A stretch of DNA of 41,254 nucleotides from Oscillospiraceae bacterium (GTDB taxonomy: Bacteria; Bacillota; Clostridia; Oscillospirales; Oscillospiraceae), in assembly GCA_020025595.1 (NCBI GenBank), contig JAHHRV010000019.1:1-41254 (forward strand). Reading direction: 5' to 3'. Position 1 is the stretch's first letter, and every line of letters starts with the position of its first letter. Positions 22,394-31,580 of this stretch are shown one piece after another. A program made the translations under genes and the position numbers. The notes under the pieces are model-generated. The model did no database searches and was not told the origin of the DNA. It saw only the letters and a list, made by a program, of their open reading frames with translations.

Positions 22394-23497
22394 TTAAACA
22401 ACTGCGGAATCGCGCTGGGAAAAAATCGCACGGATGGTCCGAGCCACAACCTGCTCTTTTGCGAACTCCTGTTCCATCTTTTGGCGGCCTTTCAGACCCA
22501 TAGCCTCTCTGCAATCCCGGCTCAGCAACAGCATCTGCTCCATTTTTTCATAGAGACTGTCTTCATCACGAACCTGACACAGATAGCCGGTAACGCCATC
22601 GTCCACCGCTTCACGGCAGCCGGGAATATCGCTGGTAATCACCGGGCGTCCTATGGCTGCAGCTTCCAGCAGCACATTGCTCATACCCTCGTGATAGCTG
22701 GGCAGCACCACGCAGTCTGCTTTTTCATAATAAGGGGTCGGCTCCGACTGAAATCCATAAAAACATACGACACCGGATGCTTCCAGCTGTTTCACCTGCT
22801 CCTCGTGGGAATCCTCATAAAAGCCCACCAGATCCAGCACAGCTTCCCCGGGATATGCTTCACTCAGCCGCTTCATGGCTGCGAACAGCTCATTCACGCC
22901 CTTTTCTTCCATGATCCGGCCCAGATACAGGAACCGGAATGGGCGCTGGCCGGGGTAGGCTTGATACGGATACTGCTGCAGATTGATTCCCGCGCCATTT
23001 AGAAGAACCTGTTTGTCCGCCTTCATGATATGGCGGTCCTGAAACACCTGAGCATTGGATGCATTCTCAAAAAACACCGTCTTTACCCGAAGAAATGCTA
23101 TTTTATACAGAATCGACACCACCGATGCCAGCACCGGTTTCTGGAATGCAGTTCCCAGTCCCTGGACATTGGCACAATAGGGAATCTTCTTCAGGCTGCA
23201 GGCCAGTCCCATATAAATGTTGGGCTTGATGGAATAGGTCACGACCATATCCGGTTTTTCCTGCTGCAGCAGCTCCCGGTAGGTCTGAAACAGCTTCCAA
23301 TCCGTCTTTGGATTGATTCCCCGGCGATCCACATCCGTCTTGATGCAGCGAATTCCCAGGGCCTGAAAATCTTCCTCATGGCCCACAAACGGCATGAGGA
23401 GAACAACTTCGTGTTCCTGCCGCAGCGTTTGGATCAGCTCCAGACGAAAGCGGTACAGCATATAGGAATGATTGGTAGCGATCAGAATCTTGCTCAT
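22394..23497 (-). CDS. Glycosyltransferase family 4 (EPS synthesis)
   Basis: 367-aa GT-B fold retaining glycosyltransferase that adds a sugar from a nucleotide donor to a lipid-linked acceptor on the cytoplasmic face. The N-terminal acceptor half has ILIATNHSYMLYRFRLELI and NIYMGLACSLKKIPY. The C-terminal GT1/GT4 donor half has FLYLGRIMEEKGVNELF and the EX7E-type region PSYHEGMSNVLLEAAAIGRPVI with ITSDIPGCREAV. It resembles EpsD/WbpX-type enzymes. The start ATG (23497) overlaps the stop of the sugar-transferase gene as ATGA, with AAGGTGA upstream, so the two are translationally coupled. The sugar specificity cannot be read from sequence. It is the second and last gene of a two-gene unit. Confidence 0.9.
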   Translation of the reverse strand: MSKILIATNHSYMLYRFRLELIQTLRQEHEVVLLMPFVGHEEDFQALGIRCIKTDVDRRGINPKTDWKLFQTYRELLQQEKPDMVVTYSIKPNIYMGLACSLKKIPYCANVQGLGTAFQKPVLASVVSILYKIAFLRVKTVFFENASNAQVFQDRHIMKADKQVLLNGAGINLQQYPYQAYPGQRPFRFLYLGRIMEEKGVNELFAAMKRLSEAYPGEAVLDLVGFYEDSHEEQVKQLEASGVVCFYGFQSEPTPYYEKADCVVLPSYHEGMSNVLLEAAAIGRPVITSDIPGCREAVDDGVTGYLCQVRDEDSLYEKMEQMLLLSRDCREAMGLKGRQKMEQEFAKEQVVARTIRAIFSQRDSAVV

Positions 23498-24123
23498 TTC
23501 GTCACCTTCCCGTTTCCGCCTTCTACAATGCCCTCCTGCCTTGCCACCGTTCCAAAGGTGCCAAAGAAGCAACGCATATCCATGGCAAAGTCCAAATGCT
23601 GTACATAATAGCCATCCATACGGGCCTTTTCCTGAATTCCCAGTTCGTCCCGACCATTGATCTGTGCCCAGCCGGTCAGCCCCGGCATCACATCATTGGC
23701 ACCGTACTTTTCTCTCTCTGCCACCAGATCGTCCTGGGACCACAGTGCCGGCCGGGGGCCGATAATCGACAGATTATGAAAAATTGCAATATTCCACAGC
23801 TGAGGAAGTTCATCCAGGCTGGTTGTTCGCAAAATTTTCCCCACCCGGGTAATCCACTGTTCCGGATTTTCCAGCAGATGGGTTGGCAATTCCGGTGCGC
23901 TGACTTTCATGGTGCGGAATTTATAAATATTGAAGTATGTAATTTCTCCGTTTTTCTTTTGGCCCACACGGCGCTGCCTGTAAATGATCGGGCCGGGATC
24001 ATCCACATAAATTGCCACCGCAATCAACAGAAACAGCCAGGACAGGCATACCAGTCCCAATAATCCCAGCATGCTGTCGATCAGCGGTTTCATATACTGT
24101 GCATAAAATGTCTTCCTACCCAT
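23494..24123 (-). CDS. Bacterial sugar transferase (initiating phosphoglycosyltransferase)
   Basis: 209-aa monotopic phosphoglycosyltransferase that places the first sugar-1-phosphate on undecaprenyl phosphate to begin a repeat unit. One N-terminal membrane-inserted helix (LIDSMLGLLGLVCLSWLFLLIAVAI) precedes the catalytic domain: DDPGPIIYRQRRVG, FNIYKFRTM with the conserved Arg/Thr, the TSLDELPQLWNI motif holding the Asp-Glu dyad, IIGPRPAL and PGLTGWAQINGRD. The length matches the short PglC/EpsL class, not the 450-aa WbaP class. The start ATG at 24123 has GAGGT 6 bases upstream. It is the first gene downstream of the promoter at 24259-24287. Confidence 0.93.
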   Translation of the reverse strand: MGRKTFYAQYMKPLIDSMLGLLGLVCLSWLFLLIAVAIYVDDPGPIIYRQRRVGQKKNGEITYFNIYKFRTMKVSAPELPTHLLENPEQWITRVGKILRTTSLDELPQLWNIAIFHNLSIIGPRPALWSQDDLVAEREKYGANDVMPGLTGWAQINGRDELGIQEKARMDGYYVQHLDFAMDMRCFFGTFGTVARQEGIVEGGNGKVTK

Positions 24124-24258
24124 ATCTACCTCTGTTCCAGGTATTCTGACCCGCAACCGCGTAAAACTGCCATTCTCCCACCAGAGAGGGACACTTGGAA
24201 GGAGGCGTTTCACGGGTCTGAATTTATCTCCTGTATTTCGCCTATAACACTCTGGAAT

Positions 24259-24287
24259 ATGATAACATATTTTTTACAAAAAGCCAA
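24259..24287 (-). promoter_or_regulatory. Promoter of the sugar-transferase operon
   Basis: On the minus strand TTGGCT (24282-24287) and TATCAT (24259-24264) with a 17-bp spacer. The leader to the start codon is about 130 nt. Confidence 0.6.
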
Positions 24288-24505
24288 CAGAAAATACAAA
24301 TTTTTTCATTTTTTCCATACACTATTAAAAAGATTTCCTTAAAACTCGCTTTATTTACCATTTTTACTGTAATATCAGAAATATGAACATTTTGTATCCA
24401 ATTACATACCATCTCAAGGGTGTAATGCTGATTCACAGAGTCTGCGCCCCCCCTGCTGAATTGGAATGGCTCTCAGACAGAGGCAGAAAAAACGCTATAC
24501 AGCGC
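24288..24505. other. Intergenic stretch without a recognised gene
   Basis: AT-rich sequence with a C7 run near 24450. No ORF with a ribosome binding site and no conserved RNA fold that I can identify. It lies between the EPS promoter and an orphan hairpin. Confidence 0.4.
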
Positions 24506-24538
24506 GAAAAGGCACCTGTCAGTGACAGGTGCCTTTTC
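24506..24538. terminator. Orphan bidirectional terminator-like hairpin
   Basis: GAAAAGGCACCTGTCA (24506-24521) is perfectly complementary to 24523-24538, around a single central base. Both ends carry runs of A or T inside the arms. No gene ends nearby on either strand, so it may end a small RNA or insulate the flanking promoters. Confidence 0.6.
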
Positions 24539-24739
24539 AATGTTTCGAAAAAAGAGAGAGGTAGAAAAGAGGGTTCCAGACTGCAGCGGCTCACAACTTC
24601 CTCCACAATTTGGATAGCTTCATTATAAGCGCAGGTTTTGAACGGTGCGTAACTCAATTGAAAACAAAATAAGTCTAATTTATGAACATTCTGCCCCAGA
24701 AATCAGGATCTGTAAACTTTATATTCCAGGAAATTCTTC

Positions 24740-24768
24740 TTGTAAATCCGATTTTTTCCATTTATAAT
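24740..24768 (+). promoter_or_regulatory. Promoter of mscS
   Basis: TTGTAA (24740-24745) and TATAAT (24763-24768) with a 17-bp spacer, 30 bp before the start codon. Confidence 0.75.
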
Positions 24769-24798
24769 AGTCGAAGAGAAGAAAAGGAGATGATATTT

Positions 24799-25593
24799 AT
24801 GATAAGTCCTGAACAAATCGAAAAGCTGGTCGATTTTGCGAAAAATCTTCTGCCCGTTGCATTCATCTTTGTGGTTGGCCTGCTGGTCATCCGCGTCATT
24901 CTGAAACTGGTAGATCGTTCCCTGGAAAAGACCCGTCTGGAGCGAGCCGCCACCAGCCTGATCAAATCCCTGCTTCGTGTGATCCTGTATATCATTCTCG
25001 GTATGATCGTCGCAGAGCAGGCAGGTATCAAAGTCACCGGTATTGTCGCTCTGGCCAGTGTGGCATCTCTGGCAATTTCCCTGTCCTTCCAGAACGCGCT
25101 GACCAATGTCATCGGCGGCTTTACCCTGCTGTCCACCCACCCCTTCAAATCCGGTGATTATGTGGAGATCGCAGGTCAGGGCGGTACCGTCCAGTCCATT
25201 GATGTTACCTACACCCGACTGACCACCCCCGACAACAAGATCATCGCCATCCCCAACTCCGCTGTGGTGGCATCTCAGATCGTCAACTACTCCAGCTCCG
25301 GCACCCGAAGAATCGATATCACCGTGGGCGCAAGCTACGATGCTCCCATCCCCGTCGTTAAGGATGCTCTGCTGCGTGCCGCCAATGTCCCGGCTACCCT
25401 GTTTACCCCCGCTCCCTTTGCAGGTGTCAAGAACTACGGCGACAATGCCATCGACTATGTCCTGCAGGTGTGGACTTCTTCTGCAGATTACTGGCCTGCC
25501 TTCTATGCCATCAACGAAAACATCGCCAAGGAATTTGAAGCTGACCACATCGAATTTACCTACCCGCACCTGAATGTGCATCTGGATAAATAA
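24799..25593 (+). CDS. mscS: MscS-type small-conductance mechanosensitive channel
   Basis: 264-aa channel that releases solutes on hypo-osmotic shock. Three membrane helices are visible: LLPVAFIFVVGLLVIRVIL, SLLRVILYIILGMIVAEQAG, and the pore helix with small residues TGIVALASVASLAISLSFQNALTNVIGG. The beta-domain signature follows (FKSGDYVEIAGQGGTVQSIDVTYTRLTTPDNKIIAIPNS in two adjoining parts), then a C-terminal alpha/beta domain. Length is normal for the minimal MscS class. The ATG at 24799 has AAAAGGAG 9 bases upstream; the ATG at 24790 abuts that site. The gene is monocistronic, with its own promoter and terminator. Confidence 0.93.
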   Translation: MISPEQIEKLVDFAKNLLPVAFIFVVGLLVIRVILKLVDRSLEKTRLERAATSLIKSLLRVILYIILGMIVAEQAGIKVTGIVALASVASLAISLSFQNALTNVIGGFTLLSTHPFKSGDYVEIAGQGGTVQSIDVTYTRLTTPDNKIIAIPNSAVVASQIVNYSSSGTRRIDITVGASYDAPIPVVKDALLRAANVPATLFTPAPFAGVKNYGDNAIDYVLQVWTSSADYWPAFYAINENIAKEFEADHIEFTYPHLNVHLDK

Positions 25594-25604
25594 ATGAAAC
25601 AAAC

Positions 25605-25645
25605 AAAAAAGCCCGGAGCCGATGACCAGTCGGCTCCGGGCTTTT
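25605..25645 (+). terminator. Terminator of mscS
   Basis: AAAAAAGCCCGGAGCCGA, a 7-nt loop, then TCGGCTCCGGGCTTTT (25630-25645). GC-rich stem with T-tail. Confidence 0.92.
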
Positions 25646-25807
25646 CAAAAGGAAAAGAGGTAGGAAAATGAAAAAGCGAATTGCTTGCCTATATAATAAA
25701 ACAATACTATTAATAAAAAAAGGGTATAAATATTAAGTTTCTTTGAAGTTGCATAGAATAGCAAATGTGGCGGATTTGTGAATTTTCAAAAAGGATTTCG
25801 CCACCCC
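25646..25807. other. AT-rich gap before clpB
   Basis: No gene, hairpin or known motif seen between the mscS terminator and the clpB promoter. Confidence 0.4.
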
Positions 25808-25835
25808 TTGACTTTTTCAGAAATAGGGGTATATT
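25808..25835 (+). promoter_or_regulatory. clpB promoter
   Basis: TTGACT (25808-25813) and TATATT (25830-25835) with a 16-bp spacer, just upstream of the CIRCE element. Confidence 0.75.
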
Positions 25836-25849
25836 GAAGCTAAAGAGAA

Positions 25850-25876
25850 TTAGCACTCTCAACCGAAGAGTGCTAA
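25850..25876 (+). promoter_or_regulatory. CIRCE element (HrcA operator)
   Basis: TTAGCACTC, nine bases, then GAGTGCTAA: a perfect match to the CIRCE consensus. It lies between the -10 box and the clpB start, where bound HrcA blocks transcription until heat shock titrates GroEL. Confidence 0.97.
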
Positions 25877-25903
25877 AACCATTCCCCAGAAAGGAGTTTG
25901 TTT

Positions 25904-28495
25904 ATGAACTTCAACACCTATACCCAGAAATCTCTGGAGGCTGTTCAGCTGGCGCAGACCATCGCCAGGGACAACCACAACCAGCAGCTGGAGCAGATCC
26001 ACCTGCTGTGCGCACTTCTGCGGCAGGATGGCGGTCTGACCCCTCAGCTGCTGCGTAAAATGGATGTAACCGTGGAAAGTCTGGAGGCTGCTGCCAACGC
26101 AGAACTGCAGAAGCTGCCCAGCGTCACCGGTTCCCGGGAGGCAGACCGCTTCTATATCAGCGGCGATATGGACAGCTGCTTCACCGCCGCCGAGGCTCAG
26201 GCCAAGGCCATGAAAGATGAATATGTATCTGTCGAGCACCTGCTGCTGGGCCTTTTGGACACTGCCGCCGGCCCGGTCAAATCTCTGTTTGATATGTACC
26301 GCATCACCAAGGAAAATGTGCTGACGGCGCTGCAGAGCGTCCGCGGCAACCAGCGTGTGACCACCGACAATCCCGAGGGCACCTACGAGGCCCTGGAAAA
26401 ATACGGCACAGACCTGGTCAAGCGTGCCCGGGAGCAGAAAATGGACCCGGTCATCGGCAGAGACGAGGAGATCCGGAATGTGATCCGGATCCTGTCCCGT
26501 AAGACAAAGAACAACCCCGTGCTGATCGGTGAGCCCGGTGTCGGCAAGACCGCCATTGCGGAAGGTCTTGCTCAGCGTATCGTCAAAAAGGATGTGCCCA
26601 AGACCCTGCAAGACAAGACCATCTTCTCCCTGGACATGGGCGCTCTGATTGCCGGTGCAAAGTACCGGGGCGAATTTGAAGAGCGACTGAAGGCCGTTCT
26701 GAACGAAGTCAAAGACTCTCAGGGACAGATCATCCTGTTCATCGACGAGCTGCACACCATTGTGGGTGCCGGCAAGACCGACGGTGCCATGGACGCAGGC
26801 AACCTGCTCAAGCCCATGCTGGCCCGTGGCGAACTGCACTGCATCGGTGCAACCACTCTGGACGAATACCGGGAGTATATCGAAAAGGATGCCGCCCTGG
26901 AGCGCCGTTTCCAGAGTGTGCAGGTGGACGAGCCTACTGTTGAGGACACCATCTCCATCCTGCGTGGTCTGAAGGAACGCTATGAAGTGTTCCACGGCGT
27001 GAAGATTGCAGACTCTGCCATTATTGCAGCCGCTACCCTGTCTGACCGGTATATCACCGACCGGTTCCTGCCGGACAAGGCCATCGATCTGGTGGATGAA
27101 GCCTGCGCCCAGATCCGCACAGAAATGGACTCCATGCCTGCTGAACTGGATCAGGTATCCCGCCACATCATCCAGATGGAAATCGAAGAGGCAGCCCTGA
27201 AGAAAGAAGAGGACGAGCTGAGCCATTCCCGTCTTGCCCAGCTGCAGAAGGAACTGGCAGAGCAGCGCGACCGCTTCAACGCCATGAAGGCTCAGTGGGA
27301 AAACGAGAAAAACGCCATCGAGCATGTACAGCAGCTGCGTGAACAGCTGGAAGATCTGAACCGCCAGATTGAAAATGCCGAGCAGAATTACGATCTGGAA
27401 AAGGCCGCCGAGCTGAAATACGGCCGCCTGCCCCAGCTGCAGCGTCAGCTGCAGGAGGAGGAGCAAAAGGCCTCCGCTGCAAAGGAATCCAACATCCTGC
27501 GTGACCGGGTCACCGACGAGGAAATCGCCCGGATCGTGGAGCGCTGGACCGGCATTCCCGTGTCCAGACTGGTGCAGGGCGAGCGGGAAAAGCTGCTGAC
27601 TCTGGACGAAACCCTCCACAAGAGAGTGGTAGGTCAGGACGAAGCCGTTACCGCTGTCACCGAAGCCATTCAGCGCAGCCGTGCCGGTATCGCCGATCCC
27701 AACCGTCCCATCGGTTCGTTCCTGTTCCTGGGCCCCACGGGTGTTGGTAAGACCGAGCTTGCAAAGACTCTGGCTCAGGCGCTGTTTGATGACGAGCAGA
27801 ACATCGTCCGAATCGATATGTCCGAGTATATGGAGAAATTTGCGGTTTCCCGTCTGATCGGAGCGCCTCCCGGATATGTGGGCTATGAAGAAGGCGGTCA
27901 GCTGACCGAGGCCGTTCGCCGCAAGCCCTACAGCGTGGTGCTGTTTGATGAGGTCGAGAAGGCCCACCCGGATGTGTTCAACATTCTGCTGCAGGTTCTC
28001 GACGACGGCAGAATCACCGATTCTCAGGGCCGCACCGTGGACTTTAAGAACACCATCATCATTCTGACCTCCAATCTGGGCAGCGAATATCTGCTGGATG
28101 GCATCGATGCAGACGGCACCATCAAGCCCGAGGCAAAGCAGCAGGTGCAGCAGCTCCTGCGCCGTTCCTTCCGTCCGGAATTCCTGAACCGTCTGGATGA
28201 GATCGTATTCTACAAGCCTCTGACCAAGGAGAATATCTACTCCATCATTGACCTGCAGATCGACCACCTGAACCAGCGGCTTGCCGAGCAGCAGCTGCAC
28301 TGCCATCTGACGCAGGCAGCCAAGGACTTCATTGTGGATCAGGGCTACGACCCCAACTACGGTGCCCGTCCCCTGCGCCGGTTCGTGCAGCACACGGTGG
28401 AAACCGTGCTGAGTAAGATGATTCTGGCAGGAACCATCACCACCGGTCAGGATCTGACTGTGGATGTGGAGAACGACCAGATCGTCATCCGGTAA
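25904..28495 (+). CDS. clpB: ATP-dependent disaggregase ClpB
   Basis: 863-aa Hsp100 chaperone that extracts proteins from aggregates together with DnaK. In order: Clp-N domain (1-145), first AAA+ domain with Walker A GEPGVGKT near 209 and Walker B ILFIDELH, the coiled-coil middle domain (about 405-525, rich in Glu, Gln and Leu), second AAA+ with Walker A GPTGVGKT near 610 and VVLFDEVEKAHPDV, and the C-terminal domain with YGARPLRR. Length matches ClpB of other bacteria. The ATG at 25904 has AAAGGAG 7 bases upstream; a TTG at 25898 is too close. Transcription is governed by the CIRCE element, so heat induction through HrcA is expected. Confidence 0.97.
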   Translation: MNFNTYTQKSLEAVQLAQTIARDNHNQQLEQIHLLCALLRQDGGLTPQLLRKMDVTVESLEAAANAELQKLPSVTGSREADRFYISGDMDSCFTAAEAQAKAMKDEYVSVEHLLLGLLDTAAGPVKSLFDMYRITKENVLTALQSVRGNQRVTTDNPEGTYEALEKYGTDLVKRAREQKMDPVIGRDEEIRNVIRILSRKTKNNPVLIGEPGVGKTAIAEGLAQRIVKKDVPKTLQDKTIFSLDMGALIAGAKYRGEFEERLKAVLNEVKDSQGQIILFIDELHTIVGAGKTDGAMDAGNLLKPMLARGELHCIGATTLDEYREYIEKDAALERRFQSVQVDEPTVEDTISILRGLKERYEVFHGVKIADSAIIAAATLSDRYITDRFLPDKAIDLVDEACAQIRTEMDSMPAELDQVSRHIIQMEIEEAALKKEEDELSHSRLAQLQKELAEQRDRFNAMKAQWENEKNAIEHVQQLREQLEDLNRQIENAEQNYDLEKAAELKYGRLPQLQRQLQEEEQKASAAKESNILRDRVTDEEIARIVERWTGIPVSRLVQGEREKLLTLDETLHKRVVGQDEAVTAVTEAIQRSRAGIADPNRPIGSFLFLGPTGVGKTELAKTLAQALFDDEQNIVRIDMSEYMEKFAVSRLIGAPPGYVGYEEGGQLTEAVRRKPYSVVLFDEVEKAHPDVFNILLQVLDDGRITDSQGRTVDFKNTIIILTSNLGSEYLLDGIDADGTIKPEAKQQVQQLLRRSFRPEFLNRLDEIVFYKPLTKENIYSIIDLQIDHLNQRLAEQQLHCHLTQAAKDFIVDQGYDPNYGARPLRRFVQHTVETVLSKMILAGTITTGQDLTVDVENDQIVIR

Positions 28496-28510
28496 AAAAG
28501 CATAAAAAGA

Positions 28511-28542
28511 CCCGGGTATCGAAATTCGATACCCGGGATTTT
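28511..28542 (+). terminator. Bidirectional terminator between clpB and ftsH
   Basis: CCCGGGTATCGAA, one base, TTCGATACCCGGG (28511-28537), then ATTTT. On the minus strand it is followed by TCTTTTT, so it also serves the convergent ftsH gene. Confidence 0.92.
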
Positions 28543-28543
28543 C

Positions 28544-30499
28544 TTATTCCTCGGTGGGTTCCTGATGGGCTTCTTCCACAGTTTCTGCGGTTTCTGTAGC
28601 AGCTTCTGCGGTTTCTTCAACCGGTTCGCAAACCGTTTCCTTGATTGCGGGCTTGTCTTCGCCGTTTACAAAGGCCATCAGCTCGTCGCCGGTGATGGTT
28701 TCCTTGGCAAGCAGGTATTCAGAAATCTCATCCAACAGGGCACGGTGCTCCTTCAGGCAGGCGATTGCCTCCTGATGGCTCTGGGTCAGCAGCTTCTGCA
28801 CAGCTTCATCCACCTTGGCGGAAGTCTCCTGAGAGCAGTCCAGATATGCCTGGGTGTCCAGATACTGCTGGTTCATGCTTGCAGGAGCCATGAGGCCCAG
28901 CTCATCGCTCATGCCGTAGACGGCAACCATGTTGCGGGCCAGCGCAGTGGCACGCTGAATATCATTGGAAGCGCCGGTGGTCTTAACACCGAACACCACC
29001 TGCTCTGCAGCTCTGCCGCCCAGCAGGGTGCGCAGCTCTGTGCGCAGCTCGTCCATAGTGGACAGGTACTTTTCTTCCTCCGGCATCTGCATGGTGTAGC
29101 CCAGTGCGCCGGAAGTATGGGGAACAATGGTGATCTTGGATACAGGCTGAGAATGCTTTTCCAGTGCTGCCACCAGAGCGTGTCCCACCTCGTGGTAGGC
29201 AACCATCCGCTTTTCGGTGTCGGTCAGCACGGTGTTCTTCTTCTCGGTACCTGCGATGACGGTTTCAAAGGAAACCAGCAGATCTTCCTGATTGACTGCC
29301 TGGCGGCCCTTGCGCACAGCACGCAGCGCAGCTTCGTTAACCAGGTTTGCAAGGTCTGCACCAACTGCACCGGCGGTGGCCTGTGCCAGCTTGGAAAGGT
29401 CAACATCCTCTGCAAGACGGATCTTTCTGGTATGAACCTTCAAGGTATCCAGTCTGCCCTGCAGGTTGGGACGGTCCACGATGATTCTGCGGTCGAAACG
29501 GCCTGCACGCAGCAGAGCCTTGTCGAGAACCTCCGGACGGTTGGTTGCTGCCAGAATGACAACACCCTTGGAAGAATCAAAGCCGTCGATTTCGCTCAGC
29601 AGCTGGTTCAATGTCTGGTCGTTGCCGCCCATGCGGGTATCTCTGGTTCTGCCCACAGCATCGATCTCATCGATGAAGACGATACAGGGCGCAACCTTGG
29701 TTGCCTGACGGAACAGGTCACGGACACGGCTTGCACCGACGCCCACGAACATCTCTTCAAAATCAGAGCCGGAGATGGAGAAGAACGGCACATTGGCTTC
29801 GCCTGCCACGGCCTTTGCGATCAGGGTCTTACCGGTACCGGGAGAACCCACCAGCAGCGCACCCTTGGGCAGCTTTGCGCCGATTTCGGTGTACTTTTGG
29901 GGGTTATGGAGAAAATCAATGATTTCTTCCAGAGATTCCTTGGCCTCGTCCTGACCTGCCACATCGGCAAAGGTGACGCCGGTCTGCTTTTCCATATAGA
30001 CCTTGGCCTTGCTCTGGCCCATGCCGTTGTCCATGCTGCCCATGCGCTTCATAATCAAGCGGATCATGAAGAACGACAGCAGCAGCATACCGGCATAGTA
30101 CAGCACCAGCATGATGCCGGAGTTGTCCTCTACGATAATACAGTTGGGATCGACGCCCTGTTTTACCAGATCATCGAACATCTTCATCAAATCGCCTCCG
30201 GGAGGCAATCCGGTGAAGAACGCTTTCTGCTCGGATGCAGGCTTTGCCGCCTCTTCTTTCGTCATGTAGATGATGCGGTCTACACGGATTTCCACTTCGC
30301 TCAAATTGTTGGCATCTCTGGCCTTGGCAAAGTCGGAATATGTCGTCTTCGTATACTGGCTTTCGCTGACTGCGTTGAAAATGGTGCCAATAATCAGCAC
30401 CACCGCAATGGCAATCGCCAGAGCCACCCACACACTGGTTTTTGGGCGCTTATCGTTCCCATTCTGGGGACGATCATTTTGATTGGGATTCATAATCAT
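28544..30499 (-). CDS. ftsH: ATP-dependent zinc metalloprotease FtsH
   Basis: 651-aa membrane-anchored AAA+ protease that degrades membrane and regulatory proteins. Two N-terminal helices (VWVALAIAIAVVLIIGTIF and GIMLVLYYAGMLLLSFFMIRLIM) flank a small extracytoplasmic domain. The AAA+ part has Walker A GSPGTGKT (Ser in place of the usual Pro), Walker B PCIVFIDEIDAVG and the SRH segment NRPEVLDKALLRAGRFDRR. The peptidase zinc site is HEVGH. The C-terminal tail is Glu/Thr-rich and poorly conserved (ETAEAATETAETVEEA). The start at 30499 has an AAAGGGTGG-like site; the ATG two codons later is also possible. The gene is divergent from rlmB and monocistronic. Confidence 0.96.
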   Translation of the reverse strand: MIMNPNQNDRPQNGNDKRPKTSVWVALAIAIAVVLIIGTIFNAVSESQYTKTTYSDFAKARDANNLSEVEIRVDRIIYMTKEEAAKPASEQKAFFTGLPPGGDLMKMFDDLVKQGVDPNCIIVEDNSGIMLVLYYAGMLLLSFFMIRLIMKRMGSMDNGMGQSKAKVYMEKQTGVTFADVAGQDEAKESLEEIIDFLHNPQKYTEIGAKLPKGALLVGSPGTGKTLIAKAVAGEANVPFFSISGSDFEEMFVGVGASRVRDLFRQATKVAPCIVFIDEIDAVGRTRDTRMGGNDQTLNQLLSEIDGFDSSKGVVILAATNRPEVLDKALLRAGRFDRRIIVDRPNLQGRLDTLKVHTRKIRLAEDVDLSKLAQATAGAVGADLANLVNEAALRAVRKGRQAVNQEDLLVSFETVIAGTEKKNTVLTDTEKRMVAYHEVGHALVAALEKHSQPVSKITIVPHTSGALGYTMQMPEEEKYLSTMDELRTELRTLLGGRAAEQVVFGVKTTGASNDIQRATALARNMVAVYGMSDELGLMAPASMNQQYLDTQAYLDCSQETSAKVDEAVQKLLTQSHQEAIACLKEHRALLDEISEYLLAKETITGDELMAFVNGEDKPAIKETVCEPVEETAEAATETAETVEEAHQEPTEE

Positions 30500-30564
30500 A
30501 CCACCCTTTGCGGATTTTCTTAATGTCTGTGCCTCTCACAGTCTTACTCTATTGTATGTTATGC

Positions 30565-30593
30565 ATCATATCATAAAATAGCAAACTGTGCAA
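30565..30593 (-). promoter_or_regulatory. ftsH promoter
   Basis: On the minus strand TTGCAC (30588-30593) and TATGAT (30565-30570) with a 17-bp spacer, 66 bp before the start codon. Confidence 0.65.
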
Positions 30594-30660
30594 CGAAGTT
30601 TCCCTTTCTGGCGGTAAACAATCTGTAAATTTCCCAGCATCCGCTATATAAAATTGATAG

Positions 30661-30689
30661 TTGTCGGAATGAGGAGTTTCTGCTATAAT
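30661..30689 (+). promoter_or_regulatory. rlmB operon promoter
   Basis: TTGTCG (30661-30666) and TATAAT (30684-30689) with a 17-bp spacer, 36 bp before the start codon. Confidence 0.75.
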
Positions 30690-30725
30690 GAAACTGTATA
30701 TCCTAAACTCAGGAGATGAAAAATT

Positions 30726-31565
30726 ATGAGAGAAAACAATCCCCGCCGGGGTAACTATAACCGAAACGATCGCCGCTTTGATTCCCGCCGAGATCGTCAG
30801 CAGTCTGCCCCCGCAGTCGAAGAAGAAGAGGACGAGTGCCGTCTGGAGGGCAGAAACGCTCTGACCGAGGCTCTGAAGGCCGGCCGCACCATCGACAAGG
30901 TGTTCATTGCCGACGGCGACACCGACAAGGGTCTGCAGCGTCTGGCTGCACAGGCCAAGGAAGCAGGCGCCGTGGTGGTTCCTGTTGACCGCCGCAAGCT
31001 CGACATGATGAGTACCACCCGTGCCCACCAGGGCATTATTGCTCAGGCTGCTGCCCACGAGTATGCAACCGTTGATGACATCCTGCAGGTGGCTGCCGAC
31101 CGCGGACAGGCTCCGCTGATCGTCATCTGTGACGAGCTTTCCGACCCCCATAATCTGGGTGCCATTATGCGTACCGCCGAATGTGCCGGTGCCCATGGTG
31201 TCATCATTCCCAAGCGCCGCAGCGTCGGCCTCACTGCCACCGTTGCCAAGGCTTCTGCCGGTGCTGTGGAATATATGAAGGTCGCCCGTGTGACGAACAT
31301 TGCTTCCACCATCCGGGAGCTGAAGGAAAAGGGCGTGTGGGTCTTCGGCACCGCTGCCGAGGGTTCTGTGCCCATGTATCAGGCCGATCTCACCGGCTCC
31401 ACTGCCATTGTCATTGGCAATGAGGGTGATGGCATCAGCCGTTTGGTCCGGGATCTGTGCGATGTGATGGTCAACATCCCCATGTCCGGTCAGATTTCTT
31501 CGCTGAACGCCTCTGCCGCCGCATCCATTCTATTGTATGAGGCAGTCCGTCAGCGTCTTGGTTAA
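30726..31565 (+). CDS. rlmB: 23S rRNA 2'-O-methyltransferase, RlmB/TrmH (SpoU) family
   Basis: 279-aa SPOUT methyltransferase, probably modifying G2251 of 23S rRNA with S-adenosylmethionine. A basic, disordered Arg/Asn-rich N-terminal tail (NPRRGNYNRNDRRFDSRRDR) may bind RNA. An L30e-like substrate-binding domain begins at LEGRNALTEALKAG. The knotted catalytic domain shows all SpoU motifs: DPHNLGAIMRTAECAGAHGV (motif 1), IVIGNEGDGISRLV (motif 2) and IPMSGQISSLNASAAASILLYE (motif 3). AGGAG lies 9 bases upstream of the ATG. The next gene follows after 15 bp, so they share a transcript. Another SpoU specificity is possible. Confidence 0.92.
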   Translation: MRENNPRRGNYNRNDRRFDSRRDRQQSAPAVEEEEDECRLEGRNALTEALKAGRTIDKVFIADGDTDKGLQRLAAQAKEAGAVVVPVDRRKLDMMSTTRAHQGIIAQAAAHEYATVDDILQVAADRGQAPLIVICDELSDPHNLGAIMRTAECAGAHGVIIPKRRSVGLTATVAKASAGAVEYMKVARVTNIASTIRELKEKGVWVFGTAAEGSVPMYQADLTGSTAIVIGNEGDGISRLVRDLCDVMVNIPMSGQISSLNASAAASILLYEAVRQRLG

Positions 31566-31580
31566 GGAGTGTGAAATTCC

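Noticed and set aside
24433..24657. Possible small minus-strand protein near the orphan hairpin
   Set aside because: The frame runs straight through the hairpin and has no convincing promoter spacing or domain.
28565..30523. 652-aa open frame opposite ftsH
   Set aside because: Mirror of a highly conserved ftsH frame; no start site or domain.
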